Assembly: GCF_019039035.1 (NCBI RefSeq)
Contig: NZ_JAHNZT010000011.1
Coordinates: forward strand, 124,001 to 188,000
DNA length: 64,000 bases
From: Citreicoccus inhibens
GTDB taxonomy: Bacteria; Myxococcota; Myxococcia; Myxococcales; Myxococcaceae
Reading direction: 5' to 3'
Position 1 is the first letter of the stretch. Each line of letters starts with the position of its first letter. The position numbers and the translations under genes were made by a program. The notes below the pieces were generated by a model. It was not told the origin of the DNA and searched no databases. It saw nothing but the letters and a program-made list of their open reading frames with translations. Shown in pieces: positions 56,869 to 64,000 of this stretch.

Positions 56869-59220
56869 TCAGGCATTGCCATCGTCCGGGAGGGCAGGTC
56901 GTTCAAAAGGGCGCAGTTCCCGGGAGAAGTGCTGCCATTCGCGGTGCAACTGCTCCACGAACTTCTCCACGCTGGGCTCCGCGAGGGCGGCGATCTCCCG
57001 GGCGCGCTTGAGGGACCAGGGGGGGACCGAGATGTCATCCGAGGTGTAGACGAAGTCCGCCATGGCGGTCTCCGCGCGCGCGCTTTGGTTGAGCAGGGTG
57101 AAGAGGCCGCGAATGAGGTCTCGCGTGCGGGCGATGGGGTTGAGTCCGGCGAGGAACCTCCCGAGTGCTCCTGGGATCCAGGGGTGCTCGGGCGGGAGGA
57201 CCATGGGCATGGGGATGACGTTCGCGCCGATGTTGAGCCCCACGCCTTCGCCCACGAGGAGGCTGCACGGGATGTTGTTCACGAAGGCGCCATCGACGTG
57301 GCGCAAGCCGTTGATCATCGTGGGGGGATAGCGGAGGGGAAAGCTCGCGCTCAGCCGCACCGCCATGCCCAGCGGTCCCTTGCGGCAGACGAGCATCGTG
57401 CCGTTGGACACGTTGGTGGAGACGGTGAGGAGGGGAATCTCCAGGGACTGAAGCTCGTGGGGCCCCAGCTCCGAGTCCATGTAGCGGCTGATGGCCGCGC
57501 CCGTGAAGTATCCCAGCAGCGTGGCGCGGTCGAGTCGGCCCGCGCTCTCCAGGGCGTGTTCGAGTCCGTCCACGCCCTCCACGCAGTAGAAGGCCGCCAT
57601 CATCGAACCCATGCTCGTGCCCGCCAGGATGTCGATGGGAATGCCCAGGGCCAGGACCCGCCGCAGCAGCGTGACGTGGGCGTAGCACCAGCCCGCGCCA
57701 CCTCCGAGCGCGAAGCCGACCCTGCGGCCCGTGAGGGCTCGGCCCCAGCGGCAGAACGTCGCCTGCTGCGCGGCATCCAGGTCCGCGTAACGCAGGCCCC
57801 CTGGCGGATGGGTCGCGAGCCGGGCGAGGTCGAGCTTCACGCGGAGCGCCCCTGGAGGGAGCCCGAGGATGGGGGTGCCATCCAGGAGCGCGGCCAGAAG
57901 CACGGTGGCTCCCGAGAGTTCCGGTGGCGTGCGCACGGCTCCGGGGCGACGTGAGAGATACAGCAGCCGCGTGACGGCGGGCCCCAGCTCCGCGGGCGCC
58001 TGTGCGCCCAGCGCCGAGGCGTCCACGAAGATGAGGTCGAACACCGCGGGGTGTTCATCGCGGACCTGTCGGAGCACCCGTGCGGCCTCTTGTCCATCCG
58101 CGACCTGCGCGTGCAGATGCGCGACCTGTCCAGGGACGGCGGTCGCGCGTGAGCGTGGGGGGAGCGGCGCTGTTCCTGGTGGCACGAGTGTCAGGTGCAG
58201 CACGCGGTCGTGATGTTGCGTGGCCACGGTGTCCGCCAGCAGGGCGCTCAGGGTGGACAGGGGGGCGTCCGAGACGTCGCTCTGGAGCAGGACCACGTCC
58301 CCGCGCGCACGCGAGGGCGGATGCACACCCGGCAGCCTCCCGAGTGTCACGGGGATGGGGTGGAGCGAGCCTGGGAAGGGCTCGGCGGTGCTCCCCACGC
58401 TGGGGAGGAAGGCGAGGCGCGTGGGGTGCGTCACGGAGAGGCGGACCGGAGCGCCTGGGGGCACCTCCCCAGGCTCGGCCCAGAACACCGCGCCGCGGGT
58501 CAGCTCCGTGGTCTGCTCCGCGGGTGCGCGGGGCGGGGCGGGGGGCACGAGGTGGGGCTGCTCGGGAGGATGGACTCCGGGTTCCCACCAGGCGCGCAGC
58601 GTGCCGGCGAGGACGATGTACCAGCCTCGGCCCGTGAGGCTCCCGCCGCGACCGACGAGCTCCTCACCCTCGGCGCAGACCCGCACCACCGCGCTGTCCA
58701 TTCGCTCGGCCCAGTACTCTGCTGCGCCGTGGGCCGGGCCGCTTCGCCGCGTGGAGGCGAGTGCGAAGACGCGCTGGCGACGCAACGCACGGAGGTCCAA
58801 CACCGCTGCTTCGAGCGCGGGCACGCGCGCCACCATGCGCGCATACGCTTCGCGGCGGATGCGCAGCACCGTGGTGGGGACGAGGACCTTGGGGGCGCAT
58901 CCTGGCGACCAGGGCTCTCCGGTGAGGTTCTCCTCGCCCCACGCCATCCCAGGGAGGAGGCGCTGCTGCACGCGATATCCGTCCGCCGCCGCGACCTCCA
59001 GATAGACCGCTTCGCCGGAGAGCAGTACGTGGAGCCCCGCGCTGGCCGCGTCCTCTCCCAGGTGGGTGCCTGGGGCGAAGCAGAGCCGCTCCAGGTCTTC
59101 GCTCAGGGCCTCGGTCTGCGCGACGGTGAGGAGCGCTTCGCGCAGCGAAGGGAAGCGCGTGAGGCGCAGGTCATCGCGCAAGGCTTCGTCGCGCGAGGCG
59201 TTGAGTGTTGGATTGTTCAT
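56869..59220 (-). CDS. Cyclic-nucleotide-domain/patatin phospholipase (NTE-like)
   Basis: A 783-residue protein. Two cNMP-binding-like domains lie at ~25-130 and ~175-290, then a Rossmann-like region (~310-470), then the patatin domain: GGGAGW oxyanion, GTSMGSM nucleophile (Ser ~535) and the Asp in HVDGAFVNNIP (~641). The order matches neuropathy target esterase, which degrades phospholipid or lysophospholipid. Whether the N-domains bind cAMP is not certain, as the phosphate-binding loops look degenerate. The ATG at 59220 has GGGAG upstream. Confidence 0.87.
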   Translation of the reverse strand: MNNPTLNASRDEALRDDLRLTRFPSLREALLTVAQTEALSEDLERLCFAPGTHLGEDAASAGLHVLLSGEAVYLEVAAADGYRVQQRLLPGMAWGEENLTGEPWSPGCAPKVLVPTTVLRIRREAYARMVARVPALEAAVLDLRALRRQRVFALASTRRSGPAHGAAEYWAERMDSAVVRVCAEGEELVGRGGSLTGRGWYIVLAGTLRAWWEPGVHPPEQPHLVPPAPPRAPAEQTTELTRGAVFWAEPGEVPPGAPVRLSVTHPTRLAFLPSVGSTAEPFPGSLHPIPVTLGRLPGVHPPSRARGDVVLLQSDVSDAPLSTLSALLADTVATQHHDRVLHLTLVPPGTAPLPPRSRATAVPGQVAHLHAQVADGQEAARVLRQVRDEHPAVFDLIFVDASALGAQAPAELGPAVTRLLYLSRRPGAVRTPPELSGATVLLAALLDGTPILGLPPGALRVKLDLARLATHPPGGLRYADLDAAQQATFCRWGRALTGRRVGFALGGGAGWCYAHVTLLRRVLALGIPIDILAGTSMGSMMAAFYCVEGVDGLEHALESAGRLDRATLLGYFTGAAISRYMDSELGPHELQSLEIPLLTVSTNVSNGTMLVCRKGPLGMAVRLSASFPLRYPPTMINGLRHVDGAFVNNIPCSLLVGEGVGLNIGANVIPMPMVLPPEHPWIPGALGRFLAGLNPIARTRDLIRGLFTLLNQSARAETAMADFVYTSDDISVPPWSLKRAREIAALAEPSVEKFVEQLHREWQHFSRELRPFERPALPDDGNA

Positions 59221-59336
59221 GGATGCGCTCCCGCGCGAGTCCTTGGGTTGAATGACTCGCAGCGCGCCTCTAGCGTGCTCGCGAGGCCAGCGGCGGGTGG
59301 CAATGCCTGCCATTGGCGACGAAAGGGTTTGTCACC

Positions 59337-60689
59337 ATGGCGCAACTGCCCCCGGGGCCACGGTCCGCCACCCTGGCCACGCTCCACTACACGCTGGATG
59401 CCTACGGCTACTATTCCAAGTGTTTGGAGAAGTACGGTGACCCGTTCCTGTATCCGTCGCTGTACGGGCCCCTGGTGGTGACGGGCAGCCCCGAAGGCAT
59501 CCGCTCGATCTTCAGCGCGGACCCGGACACGTTCGAGGTCTTTGGGCGCAAGGCGGTGGAGCCGCTCTTTGGTCCCGCGTCCATCTTCCTGGTCACCGGA
59601 CAGCGCCACAAGCGCAGCCGCCGGTTGCTCATGCCTCCGCTGCACGGCGCGCGGATGCACAAGTACGGGATGCTGATGATGGAGGCCGCGCTCACGTGCG
59701 CGGAGCGCTGGCGCACGGGCGATCCGTTCGTGGCGCGGGAGACGATGCAGGAAGTCTCGATCCAGATCATCCTCCGGGCCGTCTTCGGCGCGAGCCTGGA
59801 GCGCTCCGAGCGGCTGCGCGAGGCCATCTTGGAGACGGACCGCACAATCAATCCGCTCATCGTCGTGTTCGAGGCGGTCCGACGGAACTTCGGGGGAATC
59901 GGCCCGTGGGCGCGGTTCCAGCGGGCGCTCCAGAAGCTGGACGCCGTCGTCTATGAGGAGATCGCCGAGCGACGGAAGGTGTCCGGGGGCGAGGACATCC
60001 TCAGCTTGCTGCTCGCCGCGCGGCACGAGGACGGCACGGGCCTCACCGACGCCGAGGTCCGCGACGAGCTGCTCTCGCTGGTGACGGCGGGCCACGAGAC
60101 CACCGCCATCGCGTTGTCGTGGGCGCTCTACTGGGTGCACCGCCAGCCCGAGGTGCGCGAGCGCTTGCTCGCGGAGCTGGACGCGCTGCCCGGCGACGCT
60201 GCGCCCGATGCCATCGCCGCGCTGCCGTACCTGGATGCGGTGTGCAGCGAAACGCTCCGGCTCTATCCCATCATCCCGGAGGTGACCCGGCTGCTGCGCA
60301 AGCCGCTGGTGCTGGGCGGCTACACGGTGCCCGAGGGCATGGGCGTGGGCGCCATCACCGCGCTCGCCCACATGCGAGAGGACACCTATCCCTCGCCCGA
60401 GGCGTTCAACCCCGAGCGCTTCCTCGCGCGGACCTACTCGCCGTTCGAGTTCATGCCGTTTGGGGGCGGCGCTCGGCGGTGCATCGGCGTGGCGTTCGCG
60501 ATGTACGAGATGAAGCTCGTCCTGGCGGCGATCCTGCGTCGCTACGCGCTGCGGCTGGAGACCGATGCTCCGGTCCGCCCCGTGCGGCGCAGTGTGCCCG
60601 TGGGGCCTCGCGGTGGCGTCGTCATGCGATTGGAGGGGATGCGAGTCCCCTCGCGCCAGCCCGCCGTCGCGGCGCAGGCGGCGAGCTGA
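59337..60689 (+). CDS. Cytochrome P450
   Basis: A 450-residue soluble P450. Key parts are the I-helix AGHETT (~251), ExxR in ETLR (~303), PERF, and the heme loop FGGGARRCIG (Cys ~382). It activates O2 to hydroxylate or epoxidise a lipophilic compound. It lies between the patatin fusion (divergent) and the GMC oxidase (convergent). No ferredoxin or reductase gene is seen nearby. Confidence 0.95.
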   Translation: MAQLPPGPRSATLATLHYTLDAYGYYSKCLEKYGDPFLYPSLYGPLVVTGSPEGIRSIFSADPDTFEVFGRKAVEPLFGPASIFLVTGQRHKRSRRLLMPPLHGARMHKYGMLMMEAALTCAERWRTGDPFVARETMQEVSIQIILRAVFGASLERSERLREAILETDRTINPLIVVFEAVRRNFGGIGPWARFQRALQKLDAVVYEEIAERRKVSGGEDILSLLLAARHEDGTGLTDAEVRDELLSLVTAGHETTAIALSWALYWVHRQPEVRERLLAELDALPGDAAPDAIAALPYLDAVCSETLRLYPIIPEVTRLLRKPLVLGGYTVPEGMGVGAITALAHMREDTYPSPEAFNPERFLARTYSPFEFMPFGGGARRCIGVAFAMYEMKLVLAAILRRYALRLETDAPVRPVRRSVPVGPRGGVVMRLEGMRVPSRQPAVAAQAAS

Positions 60690-60740
60690 GCGAAGGGCCC
60701 GTGAGGGGCGTGAGGGAGGATCCCGGCGCATGGCGCTCGC

Positions 60741-62864
60741 TCAGACCTGGGCTTGGGTGTCCCGGACGATGAAGGGCGCGGCGTAGCGCGCGAGCGCCAT
60801 CACGGTCAGCGCGATGTTGACGGTGATGGGGGAGGGGATGACGCTCGCGTCGCAGATCCACAGGTTGTCTGTCCCGTAGACCTTGAGGTGCTCGTCCACG
60901 ACGCCCAGCGTGTCCTTGGGCGCGATGACGTTGCCTCCTTGCATGTGCGCCGACTCGACGGGGATGAAGTCCGCCGCGCCCATGCCGGCCAGGTACATGT
61001 CGATGTCCTCGGGGCGCCGGATGGAGAGCGCGTCGAAGCGGCGATTGAAGACCTCCTCGGCGCCCACGGCGAACATCGCTTGGGCGGAGAGCTTCATGCC
61101 GGTGGCGAGCCGGCGCCAGTCCTCGTCGATGAGCGTGAAGTCGATGGCGAAGCCGCTGTCACCCAGGAGGCTCTTCTTGATCTGCCCGTAGGTGAGGCTC
61201 GACAGCACGGGGATGGCCGCGACCATGTTGTTGCTGCGGGAGATGAGGCGGTTGAACGCGTTGCCCCACTGCGGCGCCATCATCCCCACGGCCGCGGGCG
61301 GGGCGAACCCCGTCTCGATGACCATGCGCTCCTCGGGGACCTCGATGGCGAAGCCCGCTTGCTGCCCGGCGAAGGCGTTCAGCTCCTGCGGGAAGACGCC
61401 GATGACGGCCGTGCCCAGGTTGACGCTGAAGCGCTTGCCCACCGTGCGCACGCCAGGGACCACGCCGGTGAAGCCGCTGCGCCACAGCAGCTTGGACGAG
61501 GCGTAGGCGCCCGGCGCGAGGATGAACCGGTCGGCTTCAATCTTCACCTTCTCGCCAGCCTCGGTGATGACCGTGACGGTCTTCACGCGGTGGCGCAGCT
61601 GTCCTTTCTCCTCGAACTCGATGGAGTCCACCTTGGCGTCGGGGACGAGCAGCCCGCCGTTGCGCACGAAGGTAGGGAGGATCTCCACCATCATCGATTG
61701 CTTGGCGTCGTACTGGCAGCCGAGGTTGCAGCGCCCGCAGCCGATGCACTTCACGACATTCAGTGGCGCGCGGACGATGTTGTCCTTCAGGCCAATCTTC
61801 TCGAAGCCGTCCCGGAGCACGTGGGAGGCTCGGGTGACGACGCGGTCATCCACCGGGGCGACGTGGATGAGCTTCTCCAGGTCGTCGTACGCCTTGTTGA
61901 GCGCGTGCCAGTCCAGCTTGACGCCCAAGGCCTCCCAGCGCGCGACCAGGTTCTGATCCCACCAGTAGCCCACGGGGCGGAACGCGAGCGAGTTGTTCAC
62001 CAGCGTCGAGCCGCCCACGCCGCGTCCCTGGCGGAACGTGAACATCTGGTCCTCGGACAGCGTGATGGCGGCGTTCATGTAGTTGACCGCCACGGCATCG
62101 AGGAGCCGGGTGGAGAACTCATTGCCGGTCGTCAGGGGCCCGCCTTCCAGGAGGATGATGCGGGCGTCGGGGTCGTGCTCCTGGATGGACAGGGCGGCCA
62201 CGGAGCCTCCCGCCCCCGAGCCGACGATGCAGTACGTGCGCTTGCCCGCGGGCTTCTTGGCCACCTCCTGCGGCGTCCGGCGTGAGCGGATGAGCAGCTC
62301 GCCCGCGGCCGTGAGGGGCGGGTTGGCCAGGTCCGGGCCGGAGGGCGGGGCGAAGTCGTGCTGCTGATAGGGCTTGTAGCCGAGGGCCTGCCAGATGGCG
62401 TCCGAGTCGAGGTAGGCCGCGCCGATGACGCCCTTGAGGATGGTGAGGGTGACGATGGTCTTCACCATGTCGTCCTCCTGCTCCGGGGCCTCGTGGACGA
62501 GCCGGCGGAACATGGCGTCCACGAACTCGACTCGCTGCTTCCTCGACTTCGCGAGGAACGACGCGCGCAGGAAGTTGCTCTTGATGCCGTACCAGAGTTT
62601 CACCAGTCCACGCGCGATGCTGCCGCTGGGCAGCGGCATGGGCGGGACCGCGAGCGGGATGGTGGCCACGGTGGCGATAAGCTGCACATAGACAGTCCGG
62701 CTGACTGTCTTGAGCAGCTTGTCGAGGGCGTCCACGATGGCGGTTCCATCGGGCTGGAACGGGCCGGGCTCGTCGCCCAGAAGGGCCACGGAGAAGGCGA
62801 TCAGGAAGCGGCGGTTGGCCTTCCAGTACAGCCACAGCAGTGCGTCGAACAGCTTCGCGAGCAT
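60741..62864 (-). CDS. GMC-family alcohol oxidase with Cys motif
   Basis: A 707-residue flavoprotein. The N-terminal ~200 residues hold a hydrophobic, possibly membrane-bound head. The FAD motif GSGAGGS lies near 213, GMC signature QGRGVGGSTLVNNSLAFRP follows, and the C-terminus has a His/Asn-type active site region (ICDASVIPSPITVNIALTVM). At ~371-382 is CIGCGRCNLGC, a CxxCxxCxxxC pattern seen in long-chain alcohol oxidases. It probably oxidises long-chain fatty alcohol or sterol. AGGAGG seven bases before the ATG sets the start. Confidence 0.9.
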   Translation of the reverse strand: MLAKLFDALLWLYWKANRRFLIAFSVALLGDEPGPFQPDGTAIVDALDKLLKTVSRTVYVQLIATVATIPLAVPPMPLPSGSIARGLVKLWYGIKSNFLRASFLAKSRKQRVEFVDAMFRRLVHEAPEQEDDMVKTIVTLTILKGVIGAAYLDSDAIWQALGYKPYQQHDFAPPSGPDLANPPLTAAGELLIRSRRTPQEVAKKPAGKRTYCIVGSGAGGSVAALSIQEHDPDARIILLEGGPLTTGNEFSTRLLDAVAVNYMNAAITLSEDQMFTFRQGRGVGGSTLVNNSLAFRPVGYWWDQNLVARWEALGVKLDWHALNKAYDDLEKLIHVAPVDDRVVTRASHVLRDGFEKIGLKDNIVRAPLNVVKCIGCGRCNLGCQYDAKQSMMVEILPTFVRNGGLLVPDAKVDSIEFEEKGQLRHRVKTVTVITEAGEKVKIEADRFILAPGAYASSKLLWRSGFTGVVPGVRTVGKRFSVNLGTAVIGVFPQELNAFAGQQAGFAIEVPEERMVIETGFAPPAAVGMMAPQWGNAFNRLISRSNNMVAAIPVLSSLTYGQIKKSLLGDSGFAIDFTLIDEDWRRLATGMKLSAQAMFAVGAEEVFNRRFDALSIRRPEDIDMYLAGMGAADFIPVESAHMQGGNVIAPKDTLGVVDEHLKVYGTDNLWICDASVIPSPITVNIALTVMALARYAAPFIVRDTQAQV

Positions 62865-62904
62865 CGTGCACCTCCTCTGTCGGACGGCACGCCTGAGCCT
62901 GCCG

Positions 62905-63915
62905 TCACGTCGCGTGTCGGAAGACCTTCCGCTTGTTGAAGAGAAAGACGACCAGATCGATCCCGACGCCAATGAGCCACTGGATGGTCGGCGCCAGGAG
63001 CTCGTTGCGCAGCAGGCCCTCCTGCTCCAGGAACATCGTCACGAGGTCCGTGGCGTACTGGCGCTTCTGCTGGCCGGAGAGTCGGGTGAAGCGCTCCGCC
63101 TCGCGCGAGCCCACGGAGATGAGTTCGACGAAGCCGACGAGTCGCTGGCGGTTCGTCCCCACCCAGCGGAGCATCTCGCCCAGCCCTCGCGTGAGGACCT
63201 GCGGCTCCAGCATCTTCTCCTGTTGGATCTTCAGCACCATGGCCGCGGCCGTGGGTGACAAGGGCGCCCGTCGCAAGACCCAGGCGCGCGCCACCGTGGT
63301 GAGCCCCTTGTCGAGCCATCGCAGCGGCGCGGCGAGCACGCGAAGGATGCGGCGAGGGAGGCTCAGCTCGACGACCTGACCCTCCGTCCACATCTCGTTG
63401 CGGTTGAGGAGCATCACCACCGAGTCGATGGCCCAGTTCGTGGCCGTCTCGACGATGAGCGCTTGAAGGAATCCCGGCGCGCCGGGCACGAGCGGCACGT
63501 CGATGAGCAGGTGGATGAGCGCGGACTTCACGTCCTGCGCCTTCTTGGTTCCCTGGCCCGGCCCCGAGCCGTACCGGCGCTCCGCGTCCTGCACCAGACT
63601 CTCGACGCAATCCACCCAGACGAGGACCGCGGGCCCCAGGTCCGTGCTGAGCCTGCGCAGCACGCCCAGCGCTTCCTCGAGCGTCTCGAGGCCGTGCGGC
63701 CCCACCACGTCGTCGTAGGCGCGGCGCAGCCGCCACAGGGTGTGGCGCATGGACTGCTGTCGTCGCGACGACTGCTCGCTGCCCTCGGACAGCCGCCGCC
63801 TCGCGCCGGGGAGCGCGAGCAGCAGCAGGGCCTGGGTTCCGCTCACCATGGCCTGGAAGAAGCCCAGCACGGGCTGCCACAAGGCGGCGATGGCGAACCC
63901 GGAGCCCCGGCTCAT
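62905..63915 (-). CDS. Uncharacterised protein upstream of GMC oxidase
   Basis: A 336-residue protein, mostly helical, with hydrophobic segments near the N-terminus (AALWQPVLGFFQAMVSGTQA) and C-terminus (PTIQWLIGVGIDLVVFLFN). The centre is rich in Arg, Leu and Ala. The ATG at 63915 has GGAGG upstream and overlaps the stop of the preceding frame (ATGA). Only 40 bases separate it from the GMC oxidase start, so both are probably in one operon. I do not recognise the family. Confidence 0.72.
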   Translation of the reverse strand: MSRGSGFAIAALWQPVLGFFQAMVSGTQALLLLALPGARRRLSEGSEQSSRRQQSMRHTLWRLRRAYDDVVGPHGLETLEEALGVLRRLSTDLGPAVLVWVDCVESLVQDAERRYGSGPGQGTKKAQDVKSALIHLLIDVPLVPGAPGFLQALIVETATNWAIDSVVMLLNRNEMWTEGQVVELSLPRRILRVLAAPLRWLDKGLTTVARAWVLRRAPLSPTAAAMVLKIQQEKMLEPQVLTRGLGEMLRWVGTNRQRLVGFVELISVGSREAERFTRLSGQQKRQYATDLVTMFLEQEGLLRNELLAPTIQWLIGVGIDLVVFLFNKRKVFRHAT

Positions 63916-64000
63916 GGCAGGCGCCTCCACTGCACGGCGAGCACCACCCAGCTCAGCCCCAGCAGCGCGGCGAGTCCGCCGCGCACCGGGAGCTGGTCCA
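63912..64000 (-). CDS. C-terminal fragment of a membrane protein (cut by window edge)
   Basis: The last 28 codons of a gene that enters from the right. They read GGLAALLGLSWVVLAVQWRR with a final LP, a membrane-spanning helix with a short basic tail. The stop overlaps the next ATG by four bases (ATGA), so it belongs to the GMC oxidase operon. No function can be given. Confidence 0.6.
   Translation of the reverse strand, partial: DQLPVRGGLAALLGLSWVVLAVQWRRLP

Overview
The window reads as chromosomal DNA of a myxobacterium close to Myxococcus/Corallococcus. The evidence is very GC-rich DNA with G/C-ending codons, an encapsulin shell gene next to a ferritin-like cargo that carries an LTVGPLRR tail, an initiation factor IF-3 that appears to start at ATC and has a long Ala/Gly/Glu-rich tail (as in the M. 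xanthus dsg product), and many lipoproteins and secreted metallopeptidases. No phage, insertion sequence or CRISPR array was seen. Genus and species are inference.

Layout. 1-1491 (minus): encapsulin operon, cargo encB, shell encA, then a response regulator cut by the window edge. 1597-5875: lipid II flippase murJ, a five-repeat S1 RNA-binding protein, and two identical initiator tRNA genes separated by strong hairpins. 6025-17035: a KefB-type antiporter ending in a UBP zinc finger, a patatin, a Tat-exported amidase, a met-zincin lipoprotein, a thermolysin-family protease, a 64-residue protein and a 2OG-Fe(II) oxygenase. 17170-25775: an OB-fold membrane protein, a flotillin and an 1815-residue DUF3686/AAA+ ATPase, the best candidate for a poorly described multi-protein system. 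25785-36120: expansin-like protein, vWA lipoprotein, VOC protein, HGSNAT-like acyltransferase, DUF3105 lipoprotein, an ACE-like M2 peptidase, a cold shock protein, an M3-like lipoprotein peptidase and an FKBP isomerase.

36398-42789: a PilZ protein, then a tightly packed envelope operon (LPP20-like, FlgT-N-like, PEGA and FecR proteins, with 4-base stop/start overlaps), followed by an AI-2E/PerM family permease that also seems to start at ATC, an unrecognised protein and a 4Fe-4S uracil-DNA glycosylase. 42891-50851 is the core translation block: tRNA-Val, thrS, infC, rpmI, rplT, pheS, pheT, ihfA and tRNA-Pro. Its promoters and terminators are readable, and the infC leader has two mutually exclusive hairpins, one hiding the Shine-Dalgarno.

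51366-52124 encodes an acidic/arginine-rich low-complexity protein of unknown role. From 52546 to the right edge almost every gene acts on lipids or hydrophobic substrates: acyl desaturase, two SDRs, a luciferase-like flavin oxidoreductase, an SCP2 protein, a cyclic-nucleotide-domain/patatin fusion, a cytochrome P450, a membrane-anchored GMC alcohol oxidase and two uncharacterised membrane-associated proteins. Together they suggest a lipid desaturation/oxidation pathway whose substrate cannot be read from sequence.
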